From NCBI RefSeq assembly GCF_010915725.1, contig NZ_JAAIJR010000005.1, positions 1 through 64,000 of the forward strand: a DNA stretch of 64,000 nucleotides, in the 5' to 3' direction. Under the pieces are notes generated by a model. The model ran no database searches. It had not been told where the DNA came from and saw nothing but the letters and a program-made list of their open reading frames with translations. Shown piece by piece: positions 1 through 7,492 of the stretch. Every line of letters begins with the position of its first letter. Position 1 is the stretch's first letter. Position numbers and translations under genes: made by a program. The stretch comes from Thiorhodococcus mannitoliphagus. GTDB lineage: Bacteria; Pseudomonadota; Gammaproteobacteria; Chromatiales; Chromatiaceae.

Positions 1-42
1 AACGGAGCGCTCATCAGCACCGCCCTCTCAATCCGACACTGA
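1..42 (+). CDS. C-terminal end of an upstream gene (partial)
   Basis: The first reading frame is open from the window edge and ends in TGA at 40-42, leaving only 13 residues (NGALISTALSIRH). It ends just before the ATG at 44 that I take as the original cmr6 start, so by position it would be the preceding cas gene (cmr5 is usual in type III-B operons). The tail itself is too short to recognise. Confidence 0.3.
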   Translation, partial: NGALISTALSIRH

Positions 43-43
43 A

Positions 44-1211
44 ATGATGCCGGCCAGTCTACCGAGTCGGCGCCAAAGGTTTACGAAGCACTTTTTTCAG
101 GCTGCTCCAACCCATTGTCGCTCAAGAGAAAAAATTTTCAGCGGGAATTGCTGACGATCAATGGCAGGTTCCAGCCGAGGGCAAGGCCCAATGGGTCAAG
201 AGCAACGCCAAACGTGCCGGGGACGGGCCGTCACTGGAAGAGGCCGTCCAACGCCAGCTCGCGCTCGTCACTGCACTCAGCGGCCGTGGCGGCGTCTTCC
301 GAGCCGACTGGCATTTCGCCACCGGACTCGGTCTGCCGCATCCGGTCGAGAACGGCCTGGCCTGGCATCACACCCTCGGGGTGCCCTACCTGGCCGGCAG
401 CGCGGTCAAGGGATTGGTGCGCGCCTGGGTCGAGGTCTGGGACGACTCACTCGACGACGAGCAGCGTCAGCAACGGCTCGTAACCTGGTTCGGCAGTCTC
501 GATCAGGCCGGCGCCTTCCTCTTCTTCGATGCCCTACCCATCGCACCGGTCAACCTGCGCGCCGATGTGATGACACCACACATGGGCAAGTGGTACGAGC
601 AAGGCGGTGAGATCCAGGACTGGCGCCATGAGCCGGACAAGGTTCCCGCCGACTGGCATGCCCCGGTGCCGGTGCCCTTCCTAGTCGCCAGCAAGCCCCA
701 ACTGCTGTTCGGGATCGCACCGCGTCATCGGGATTGCCCCAAGGAGGAACTCGATGCTGTCTTCAAGGCGCTGAAACAGGCGCTGGACTGGCTCGGTGCT
801 GGGTCCAAAACGGCGGTCGGCTATGGACAGATGCAAGAGGATGAATCCGGTACTCGCCAGTTGTACAAGGATCAAAAACAGCGCGAGCAGAAGCAAAGGG
901 AGGCCGGTGAGACCAGGCGTCGAGAGGCTGAACGCCTGGCCGAGCGTGAACGGCTCGATCCGTTCGAGCGTTCATTGCTCGACTTGATCGACGCACGCCC
1001 AGACAAGAACCAGAGCGAAATCGTCTATCTGATCGGCCAAGTGAAGAGCGGTCGCTGGCAAGGCGTAGAGAAACAGCAAGTCGCACGTTGGCTGGAAAAT
1101 CGGATGAAGGGGACGAAGGGACAATGGAAACCGCAATCCCAGGCCAAGAAACCCGAGAAGGATCGCGACTATCAGAACACTTTGCTCGTGCTGCAGTGGC
1201 TCAAGGGTTGA
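44..1211 (+). CDS. cmr6: CRISPR type III-B RAMP protein Cmr6, 5' end frameshifted
   Basis: Cmr6 is a Cas7-like RAMP subunit at the head end of the Cmr (type III-B) crRNA-guided RNA-targeting complex. Recognition rests on the family hallmarks HPVENGLAWHHTLGVPYLAG, then SAVKGLVRAW, and a late glycine-rich loop GAGSKTAVGYGQM. A charged, probably coiled-coil extension (RRREAERLAERERLD) follows and runs to the stop. The coding frame is open back to a stop at 45-47, yet holds no ATG, GTG or TTG before the internal GTG at 381, which lies inside the conserved core. ATG codons at 44 and 47 are in another frame. That frame joins the cmr6 frame if one base is removed, most simply from the A6 run at 129-134. 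The gene is therefore either mutated, mis-sequenced or rescued by slippage. The rest of the cmr operon would lie left of the window. Confidence 0.8.
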
Positions 1212-1223
1212 TGAAAGCTTGCG

Positions 1224-1241
1224 TGCGTCTCTCCAGACGCA
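1224..1241. terminator. Hairpin between convergent genes
   Basis: A perfect 7-bp stem (TGCGTCT/AGACGCA) with a CTCC loop lies in the 56-bp gap between the end of cmr6 and the end of the convergent GNAT toxin gene. There is no T-run, so a bidirectional terminator role is inferred from position only. Confidence 0.35.
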
Positions 1242-1267
1242 GCGAAACCCGAAACCCAGGGCTGTGC

Positions 1268-1744
1268 TCAACCGACCGGCAGGAACAATTTCAAGGGATC
1301 ATCGAGAAATGGAAGGGCGCCATAGCGCCGATAGAACCCGGCGGCCTGGTCATCGATGGCATCAATGAAGAGTCCGACCACGCCCGCATGGGCGCGGATG
1401 GCATGGACGCGCTCGATCGCGTTCATCAACAACAGCTCTCCGAGACCCTTGGCCTGATGCTGACGATCTACGACCAAACGCCCGAGCCGGACGCCCGGAA
1501 TGATGCGTGGCAACCGTTTGGAATGGCTTTCAGGCAAGACAGCGGTATCGACTTCGGTGAGCGTCAGGGCGTAATAGCCCAGGATCGCCGAGGGGGCCTG
1601 CTCCTGAACGGCCACAAAGGTCTTGGACAAGCCCTTGTTCTGATGTTGGCGCGCAACCTTGGCCAGCCAGTCATTGAGTTCGACCCGCCCGCAGTCGAAG
1701 GCGCGTCGGTCATGGCTGCCAGTCAAAGGCTGAATCAGCATCAC
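1268..1744 (-). CDS. GNAT-family acetyltransferase toxin (type II TA)
   Basis: 158 residues of the TacT/AtaT-like GNAT toxin type. This family acetylates the amino group of aminoacyl-tRNA and blocks translation. Visible features are the N-terminal HDRRAFDCGRVELNDWL signature, the acetyl-CoA loop LVVDRQHQAKGLGELLL around residues 90-107, and the C-terminal FYRRYGALPF containing the usual catalytic-region tyrosine. The start codon overlaps the end of the upstream DUF1778 gene by 35 bp, the standard antitoxin-then-toxin layout. The pair sits inside the CRISPR island, fitting an accessory region. The tRNA target is unknown. Confidence 0.88.
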   Translation of the reverse strand: MMLIQPLTGSHDRRAFDCGRVELNDWLAKVARQHQNKGLSKTFVAVQEQAPSAILGYYALTLTEVDTAVLPESHSKRLPRIIPGVRLGRLVVDRQHQAKGLGELLLMNAIERVHAIRAHAGVVGLFIDAIDDQAAGFYRRYGALPFLDDPLKLFLPVG

Positions 1745-2021
1745 GTTTCAGTCCTTGATAACGCGTCTGAGCGTCGGTGAGCGCCTGATTGGGTGGCGGT
1801 GGATTCTCCAGCAGTTCCAGCAAACGCTCGGCATCGCGGCGGGACAGTTGCAGCCGTTGCTCGCGCTCGATGACGGATCGGGCCTCTTTGAGCGCGGCCT
1901 GCACGAGGAATTGATTGAGCGTTGCCCCGGTGAGATCGGCCGCCTGATGCAGTGTGCGCAAGACCTCGGGCGGCACGCGCGCGCCAATGCGCGATTGTCG
2001 CTTTGGCTCGTGGGAAATCAT
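1710..2021 (-). CDS. DUF1778 (RHH-type) antitoxin
   Basis: About 103 residues from the ATG at 2021 (MISHEPKRQSRIGARVPPEV). The N-terminal RIGARVPPEVLRTLHQAADL is the ribbon-helix-helix DNA-binding start typical of TacA/AtaR antitoxins. The C-terminal half (ERLLELLENPPPPNQAL) is the expected toxin-binding tail. The frame is open upstream to a possible earlier start at 2084, but similarity to the family begins at the chosen one. It probably represses its own operon and neutralises the GNAT toxin encoded by the overlapping next gene. Confidence 0.85.
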   Translation of the reverse strand: MISHEPKRQSRIGARVPPEVLRTLHQAADLTGATLNQFLVQAALKEARSVIEREQRLQLSRRDAERLLELLENPPPPNQALTDAQTRYQGLKRDADSAFDWQP

Positions 2022-2124
2022 GGGGAAGGACCCTGTTTGACCAGTATGGAGAGAACAATAGCACTGGCGCCAAAATGGCGCCACGACTCAGGCAAGCCTG
2101 TGAAGCCGATCGGTGTCTCGAAGC

Positions 2125-2138
2125 TCGCAAGCTTGCGA
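2125..2138. promoter_or_regulatory. 14-bp perfect palindrome, copy 1
   Basis: TCGCAAGCTTGCGA is its own reverse complement. It lies 122 bp before the start of the unknown gene at 2261. An identical copy is at 2920-2933, just after csx16. It is a candidate operator for a dimeric regulator or a small recombination site. Confidence 0.45.
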
Positions 2139-2182
2139 ATCCTGACCGCAAAGCCAATCGCCTGTTCAATACGTCCAGCCAC

Positions 2183-2215
2183 GGGGAGCACAGGTTCTCC
2201 CCAGGCCCCGGCCTC
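2183..2215. other. Hairpins upstream of the csx16 operon
   Basis: GGGGAG/CTCCCC with an 8-nt loop (2183-2202) is followed directly by AGGCC-CC-GGCCT (2204-2215). Together with the 14-bp palindrome they fill the leader of the two-gene operon. No function can be read from them. Confidence 0.3.
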
Positions 2216-2260
2216 TGAGGAGACCGGCCGCCCATCACTCGATTGCAAGGAGACGCATCC

Positions 2261-2629
2261 ATGCTGAACGTGCGCGATGTTATCAACGAGCACAACTGTC
2301 TGACCTCCGTGACCGCCGCCTACAACCCGATGCAGGGGCAGATCCCGCATCCCTACCTCGTCAAAGGGCAATACTTCGACGTCTCGCTCAACGGCAAGTC
2401 CAACGACAAGCACCATCTCTCTTTCGAACAGCTCGTCGAGCTGCTGGCGAATCCGTCGCTCCATCCTTCGGCGCGTGTGCGCTGCAAGCCCAACTGCGCG
2501 GGCACCAAGCCCAACGGGCGGCGCAAGCTCTCCGAACTCGACTGGTCGGCGCTGCGCGCGTGCCTGATCGAGGCGGGCGTGCTTAGCGCGAGCGGTTTGC
2601 TGCTTCGCGCGTCGCTCACGTCGGCATGA
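2261..2629 (+). CDS. Unknown protein coupled to csx16
   Basis: 122 residues from the ATG at 2261. An AAGGAGA ribosome site precedes it, which decides against the TTG at 2243. I do not recognise the family. The sequence is soluble: the middle is rich in polar and charged residues (KGQYFDVSLNGKSNDKHH), a short basic Cys-containing stretch follows (RVRCKPNCAGTKPNGRRK), and a helical end contains LDWSALRACLIEAGVL. Its stop overlaps the csx16 start (ATGA at 2626-2629), so the two are translationally coupled. It may be a CRISPR type III accessory protein, but that is guilt by association. Confidence 0.7.
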   Translation: MLNVRDVINEHNCLTSVTAAYNPMQGQIPHPYLVKGQYFDVSLNGKSNDKHHLSFEQLVELLANPSLHPSARVRCKPNCAGTKPNGRRKLSELDWSALRACLIEAGVLSASGLLLRASLTSA

Positions 2630-2919
2630 GCCTCTACTTCGTCACCCGCCATCCCGGCGCCCGCGACTGGGCGGGCGAGGAGGGCATTACGGTCGATCAG
2701 GTGCTCGAGCACCTCGATCCGGCGATCATCCAGCCGGGCGACACCCTGATCGGCTCGCTGCCAGTGAACCTGGCCGCGACGGTCTGCGCGCGCGGTGGTC
2801 GCTATCTGCACCTCTCGCTCGATTTGCCGCCCGCGCTGCGCGGGCAGGAATTGAGCGCCGAGCAGATGCGGGCCTGCGGGGCTCGGGTCGAGGAATACCA
2901 GGTGCGGCGCATGGGTTGA
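2626..2919 (+). CDS. csx16: CRISPR-associated protein Csx16
   Basis: 97 residues matching the Csx16 (VVA1548/TIGR02620) family. Hallmarks are the N-terminal YFVTRHPGARDWA, the central HLDPAIIQPGDTLIGSLPVN, and the CARGGRYLHLSLDLP strand near residues 51-65. The family accompanies type III CRISPR systems. It is regarded as a ring-nuclease-type ancillary that removes cyclic oligoadenylate and switches off the response. It is full length and intact, although its partner effector genes here are damaged or outside the window. Start and stop are coupled to the unknown upstream gene. Confidence 0.85.
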   Translation: MSLYFVTRHPGARDWAGEEGITVDQVLEHLDPAIIQPGDTLIGSLPVNLAATVCARGGRYLHLSLDLPPALRGQELSAEQMRACGARVEEYQVRRMG

Positions 2920-2933
2920 TCGCAAGCTTGCGA
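2920..2933. promoter_or_regulatory. 14-bp perfect palindrome, copy 2
   Basis: TCGCAAGCTTGCGA again, beginning one base after the csx16 stop and 66-79 bp before the start of the cas8-like fragment. It could act as an operator for that fragment or pair with copy 1 as the other border of the csx16 cassette. Confidence 0.45.
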
Positions 2934-2998
2934 AAACGCACACGCTTCGCCCATTCGGGTGTAATACCTTCCACGGATTCGAACGGGAGGAAATACGC

Positions 2999-3937
2999 AT
3001 GTTCGGAGCAATGCGGGAACTGGCGTTACTGGAACTGAATCGCCGCTGCGGAGAAACCGCGCTTGGCTTGCCCGAGATCCGGGCGCGACATGGCGAGCAA
3101 CTTGCCCTACTTCTCGTCGAGGCCGCTGAGAAAGTTGCGCGCGTCTATCTGCTACAAGCCGTTGCGGATCAACCGGGCATGGTCAAGATGTGGGTCGAGG
3201 ATCTCGATGAGGCCAAGCGCCTTCGACTGCCGTTCAACAAGCCTAGCGGCGCCCAGTCACCCGCCTTGGGTCCCGTCTTCAAGCGCACCAGCAAGCCGAA
3301 GGACAATCCGCCGTGCGGGCCAAGCCTGAAGATCCAGAACACCACGGCCAAGGAATTCAGCGCCCAGGCCAAGGCGGATGCCGTCTGGCGTGACTATTTT
3401 CGGGAAACCTGCGCGATCCTGTTCGAGGGGACCGCGTTGCGCTATGGCGATGCGGTCTATCCGATCGGCGAGGAAGCCGATCCGCACATCCTCGCCGCCG
3501 CCATCCGGCTGATTCCAGAAAAGGAAACCGTGTTTCTCAGCGTCGTGGATGCCGAGGGCCGCTGGCCGGGCGATCGGCCCGAGTATCAGACCTATCTGGC
3601 CCAGGCACTGGCATCGATCAAATACGTGACGGGTGAGGCGCGCGAGCACGGCCCCGCCGACTGTCCGCTCTGTGGTGTGCGCGGCGTCACCCTCTATCCC
3701 AATCTGCGCGGCACCGGGATCAACTTCGCCAACATGGACCGGGCCGGCGCCTTTCCTGGTCTGGAGACCGGCGATGCCTGGTGTCGACTCAACCGACTGG
3801 ACGGTTCGATCATCAACGCCTCACGCAACCACCGGGAAATTCTCTTGAGGATCATCGGAGCGGTTGGTTCGATCTGGGGTACGGCCCTCGCCTATTGGAT
3901 GAGGACGAGCAATCGCTCTGGTCCGTGGACACCGTAG
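2999..3937 (+). pseudogene. Truncated Cas8b/TM1802-like CRISPR protein
   Basis: Well-initiated ORF (GGGAGGAAA site, ATG at 2999) of 312 residues. Around residues 222-260 it reads DCPLCGVRGVTLY, then a FANMDRAGAFPGLETGDAW segment. This resembles the zinc-knuckle region of TM1802-family Cas8b proteins, where a CxxC is followed by F-x-x-D-K-x-G-F and a tryptophan before the second Cys pair. Here the similarity stops after that tryptophan (about 3780), and the family is normally about 600 residues. The last 50 residues look like read-through into unrelated DNA, and the ORF overlaps the end of lutC by 46 bp. I read it as a deletion relic of a type I-B-like large subunit. The family call is moderate; the truncation follows from it. 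Confidence 0.5.
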
Positions 3938-4533
3938 GCGAGGGTCTGCTCGATATCGGCTGACTTGGACGGGCCCGAGATCAAGAGGGCATTGGTCGGC
4001 ATGCCTTTGCACCAAGACTCCTGCACGATGAGTTCATGCAGGGTGGATCGGATCTGATCCCGTTCGATCAAGACGCAGTGGATTGGCGGGACGAGCGACA
4101 GCAGCCGGGGCTCGGCGGGTGTGGGCCAGAGCACCAAGGATCCGGTTTCCGCAATGCCGGCGACGCAGCTCGTGAATCCAGCATCGGCCTGATCGAACAG
4201 GGTCTCACGGGTTTCCTCGATCGGCCGATCGAGGGCCGCCAGCTGTGGGCCTGTCTCTGGCCAGCCTCTGGTCAGCCTTTGGCTGAGCGGCCCTTCCGGG
4301 CCGTAGTAGAGGTTGCGGGCGCCCGCTTGGGTCAGCTGCTCGGCCAGGAGGCATGGCCAGTCGTGACCGACGTGGTACACCTCGGCCCGGACGGCCTTCA
4401 GCATTAGTTCGAATTTTTCTACGGCCTCATCAAGCGACCAGGCGAAGCGTCTGACCTCAAGCTCGGGTGCCGGCACCTCACCTAGAGGATTTGTGCGCAG
4501 CCGCGCGAGCATCTGTTCCCTTGTGTTAGTCAT
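3892..4533 (-). CDS. lutC: LutC/YkgG family lactate utilisation protein
   Basis: 213 residues of the LUD domain. Motifs seen are GIAETGSLVLWPTPAEPRLL (centre), PPIHCVLIERDQI, and the C-terminal SGPSKSADIEQTLAYGVHGP, the family's signature end. LutC works with LutA and LutB in oxidising L-lactate to pyruvate. Its start overlaps the lutB stop by 8 bp, so the two are coupled. Length is normal and the C-terminus is intact despite the overlap with the cas8 relic on the other strand. Confidence 0.9.
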   Translation of the reverse strand: MTNTREQMLARLRTNPLGEVPAPELEVRRFAWSLDEAVEKFELMLKAVRAEVYHVGHDWPCLLAEQLTQAGARNLYYGPEGPLSQRLTRGWPETGPQLAALDRPIEETRETLFDQADAGFTSCVAGIAETGSLVLWPTPAEPRLLSLVPPIHCVLIERDQIRSTLHELIVQESWCKGMPTNALLISGPSKSADIEQTLAYGVHGPERLLVLIQ

Positions 4534-5923
4534 TGCTCAGCCCCTCCTCGCGTGCCAAGTCGTGAAGGGAGCGTTTGGCGATGCGCGGTGCGGTGCGCGT
4601 GCGTGCCCAGGGTCCGACCGAGATCTTGGCGAGCCATCCGAGACTGGTCACTAAACCCATGAAGCGCTCATAGCGTGCTGGACTCGCGTAGATCCAGGCC
4701 CAAAGTCGCCAGAGGTGCCGCTCCATCCAGGCCCCAGCGCCGGCGTCCTTGCGCCCGGCTTGTGCCTGCTCGAATCGCAGTCGATTCAAGAGCTGTGGGA
4801 TGGGAATGCGGACCGGGCAGACGGCCGCGCAGGCGCCGCAAAGTGTGGATGCCTGCGCGAGTTCGCCCTGACGTGCCAAGCCTTGGAGCTGGGGCTCCAA
4901 GATCGCGCCGATCGGGCCGGGGTAGACGGTGCCGTAGCCATGTCCGCCGATGCGGACATAGACGGGGCAGTGGTTCATGCAGGCCGCGCAGCGAATGCAG
5001 CGCAAGGTGGCGCGCAGTTCGGGATCGGCGTGGATGCGCGAGCGGCCATTGTCGAGCAGGACCAGGTGAACCTCATGCGGGCCATCCAGCTCCTCTGGCT
5101 TGCGCGGGCCGCTGATCATGTTCACATAGGTCGTGATCGGCTGTCCGGTGGCGCTGCGTGTCAGCAGGGTGAGCAAGGGCGCCAGATGCTCGAGACGGGC
5201 GACGACCTTCTCGATGCCGGTGACGGCGATGTGGACGTCCGGCGCCGTGGTGCTGAGACGGCCGTTGCCCTCGTTCTCGATCAGGCAGAGCGTGCCCGTC
5301 TCGGCGACCGCGAAATTGACACCGGAGAGTCCGATCTTGGTGGCCTTGAAGCGCTCCCGCATGACGCGCCGCGCCATTGCGGTGAGGCGCTCGATGTCCT
5401 CGCTATAGGGCTCATCCGGATAGTGCCGGTTGAAGAGCTCGGCGATCTCGCGTCTGTCCTTGTGCACGGCTGGGGCGACAATGTGGGAAGGGTGCTCCTG
5501 GGCAAGCTGGATGATGAGTTCGCCGAGGTCGGTCTCGATGGGCTCGACACCCTTTTCCTCCAGAAAGCGATTGAGTCCGATCTCTTCCGAGACCATGGAC
5601 TTGCCCTTGATGATCGCCGTGCCGCCATGTCGGCGGATGATGTCGAGGATGATGCCGTTCGCTGCGTCGGCGTCTTGTGCCCAATGCACCCGGATGCCGT
5701 TGGCCGTGCAGTTTTGCTCGAGCTGCTCCAGCAGGGCAGGAAGCTTTGCGAGCGCATGGTCGCGAATCGCCTTGCCCTGGTCGCGCAGCCGCTCCAACTC
5801 CTCGGTGTCGGGAAAGGCGGCGCGCCGTTTATCGATGAGACCGTCCATGGCGCGCCGGATATTGGCGCGCACCCGATCTCGGCCGAGTGCTTGGGCCGCG
5901 CGGACCCGCAGCTCAGTCGTCAT
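4526..5923 (-). CDS. lutB: LutB-like iron-sulfur lactate utilisation protein
   Basis: 465 residues from the ATG at 5923, which has GGGGAGG eight bases upstream; the longer open frame to 5995 lacks such a site. The N-terminal two thirds is a LUD domain (GVNFAVAETGTLCLIENEGN). Two [4Fe-4S] motifs follow: CIRCAACMNHCPVY and CGACAAVCPVRIPI. The protein should carry electrons during lactate oxidation. The usual first gene, lutA, is not next to it: upstream is an unrelated SH3 protein. A LutA encoded elsewhere or a changed role is possible. Confidence 0.9.
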   Translation of the reverse strand: MTTELRVRAAQALGRDRVRANIRRAMDGLIDKRRAAFPDTEELERLRDQGKAIRDHALAKLPALLEQLEQNCTANGIRVHWAQDADAANGIILDIIRRHGGTAIIKGKSMVSEEIGLNRFLEEKGVEPIETDLGELIIQLAQEHPSHIVAPAVHKDRREIAELFNRHYPDEPYSEDIERLTAMARRVMRERFKATKIGLSGVNFAVAETGTLCLIENEGNGRLSTTAPDVHIAVTGIEKVVARLEHLAPLLTLLTRSATGQPITTYVNMISGPRKPEELDGPHEVHLVLLDNGRSRIHADPELRATLRCIRCAACMNHCPVYVRIGGHGYGTVYPGPIGAILEPQLQGLARQGELAQASTLCGACAAVCPVRIPIPQLLNRLRFEQAQAGRKDAGAGAWMERHLWRLWAWIYASPARYERFMGLVTSLGWLAKISVGPWARTRTAPRIAKRSLHDLAREEGLSND

Positions 5924-5997
5924 GTCAACCTCCCCGACATTTGTTGGCGACGCTTCGTTGAGGGGGATACGCAGGGACTGATCGGCAAAGACCACAT

Positions 5998-6405
5998 CTA
6001 AGGCTGCTCGTTACAGGTGCCTTCCATGAGGTATCGGCCCGCGACCCAGCCTGTGACGCCCTGATACTCGACCTTGCACCAGCGTGGATGCGCTTTGAGC
6101 CGCGCGGTGCGCTGGGCGGCACTCAAGGTGCTGTATTCCTGAAAGGTCAGACCGCCGCGACAGCCGAGGTTGCGCACGCACTGCCCGTCTGGCGGGATCT
6201 CTCCGACCTTCTCTGCGCGCGCGCTCTGTCCGGCGCGCATGTTGAGGACATCCTGTGTCGCGACACCTGTGACGCCGAAGAAATCCGGGCCGTCCGCCTC
6301 GGCCAGCACCTGCGAAGCCGCGACCTGCAGCAGGAAACTCAGTGCGAGCAGTGGTGGACAACCGGTCAGTGCTCGCCGGGGTGATTGGTAGGAGCCTGGT
6401 TTCAT
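5998..6405 (-). CDS. Exported SH3-domain protein
   Basis: 135 residues. A hydrophobic segment (LLALSFLLQVAASQVLA) near residues 19-35 looks like a signal peptide. A bacterial SH3-type region follows, with VLNMRAGQSARAEKVGEIP, a Cys pair around RNLGCRGG, and the closing WCKVEYQGVTGWVAGRYL. Such domains bind peptidoglycan or protein ligands in the periplasm. It precedes lutB on the same strand with a 74-bp gap. No enzymatic domain is visible. Confidence 0.75.
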   Translation of the reverse strand: MKPGSYQSPRRALTGCPPLLALSFLLQVAASQVLAEADGPDFFGVTGVATQDVLNMRAGQSARAEKVGEIPPDGQCVRNLGCRGGLTFQEYSTLSAAQRTARLKAHPRWCKVEYQGVTGWVAGRYLMEGTCNEQP

Positions 6406-6470
6406 GGTTACCTCGGCCCGAAGTCCTTCCGACCTATGGCTACATCAGGGCTGCCGCGCCTCCTATGAGG

Positions 6471-6576
6471 TAGGCAAGTGTCCACCAATTGTTGCCCGAT
6501 GCGAGCGATGTCGCCCGAAATCCCCCCTAGCCCCCCTTTGCGAAAGGGGGGAAGTTGTTGATGGACGCTTTCTAGG
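6471..6576 (-). repeat. 107-bp MITE-like repeat, family 1, copy A
   Basis: Reverse-orientation copy of the element found also at 25949, 33291, 35006 and 63652. It has the internal hairpin CCCCCCTTTGCGAAAGGGGGG and ends with GATGGACGCTTTCTAGG. The outer ends are somewhat degenerate. It sits between the SH3 and DUF805 genes. Confidence 0.85.
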
Positions 6577-6583
6577 CGTCGAC

Positions 6584-7030
6584 TCATGGCGGAGCTTCCC
6601 CCTCGTACTTGCCGAATGAGTCTGTGGGCAGAATCAGCAAAGACAGGAAGATCAGCAGATTGACACCGCTCGCGAGCGGGCTGCCGCCGATGATGGATGC
6701 AAAGACACCCAGCACGGCGATGGTCAGCAGGAGCCACCAGCCAGGAAGGCCGATGTCTCGAATGCGTTTTACTGCAATGTTGATCTGCGCTAGGGCGAGC
6801 GCGGTGAGCGCGACGCCGATGAGAAGGACGCCAATGACTCCCAGCTCGTCCCAGATCAGGGCTTGTAGATCTGGGATCTCCCCGTTCGCCATGCGCTCGG
6901 CTAAGCCGATCGATGTGCTGATGCCGAAGCCGATCAGGACGAAAAGGAGCATGACAAGCAGGTTGTAGCCGAGGTAGGGCAGACGTTTGAGTCGGCCAGT
7001 CATGATCTCACCATAGAGTGTCTTCAGCAT
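6584..7030 (-). CDS. DUF805 family membrane protein
   Basis: 148 residues from the ATG at 7030, which has AGGAG nine bases upstream. Four hydrophobic segments are visible: LGYNLLVMLLFVLIGFGI, LGVIGVLLIGVALTALALA, GWWLLLTIAVLGVFASII and the C-terminal LLIFLSLLILP. The motif VKRIRDIGLPGWW is the DUF805 core, and PTDSFGKYEGE is its usual end. The function of DUF805 proteins is not established. Family 1 repeat copy A begins directly after the stop codon. Confidence 0.82.
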   Translation of the reverse strand: MLKTLYGEIMTGRLKRLPYLGYNLLVMLLFVLIGFGISTSIGLAERMANGEIPDLQALIWDELGVIGVLLIGVALTALALAQINIAVKRIRDIGLPGWWLLLTIAVLGVFASIIGGSPLASGVNLLIFLSLLILPTDSFGKYEGEAPP

Positions 7031-7492
7031 GATGTCTCCTGATACAGCGCCGGGCACTTGGGTCTCGGGGCGCAGGCTGTCGCGGATTTGCGCGGATACC
7101 AACCGAGGGGAAGTTGAGTGTCCTGTCACACAAAGCAAGCATCATCTCCGATGGCGCGGCATGCTTCTAGCCTCTTGGCCGTCAGGGCAGCGCTTGAGGG
7201 CGTGATCAGGATTCCCTCTTGGTGGCACGTCACAGCTGGCGCGGCCGTCGCTTGCTCGGTCGGGAGAAGATTGACGCCCAGCCCTTGCTGATCGCGTTGG
7301 ATGTGCGCGGAGATGCGATGGCTGTAATGGAGAGATTCTAGGCGATGCCGGGCGAAGTTCCTGGCGATCAAGACGTTCCCCGTCCCTGAGACCTGGTGCG
7401 CTTTGTCGGGCCGCCGGCGAATCCTTTGGTTGAAACTGGACTTTCGTCCTTGATGACAGGGATACTCAGGGGTCACATGCCCCTGTTTTGTC
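7031..7492. other. Intergenic region between divergent genes
   Basis: 462 bp between the DUF805 gene and the c-di-GMP protein. It must contain both promoters, but no convincing -35/-10 pair stands out. The only clear structure is a hairpin at its right end (separate entry). A 139-codon minus-strand ORF across it has no recognisable features and I take it as chance. Confidence 0.5.
7467..7489 (+). terminator. Terminator-like hairpin abutting a start codon
   Basis: CAGGGG and CCCCTG pair around a 7-nt loop and are followed by TTTTG. The next gene's first ATG is at 7493. No plus-strand gene lies close upstream, so this may be an attenuator or a translation-blocking leader rather than an ordinary terminator. 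Confidence 0.5.

Noticed and set aside
4715-6001. 428-codon plus-strand ORF opposite lutB
   Set aside because: It mirrors the real lutB on the other strand, has no ribosome site and no family features; a high-GC shadow.
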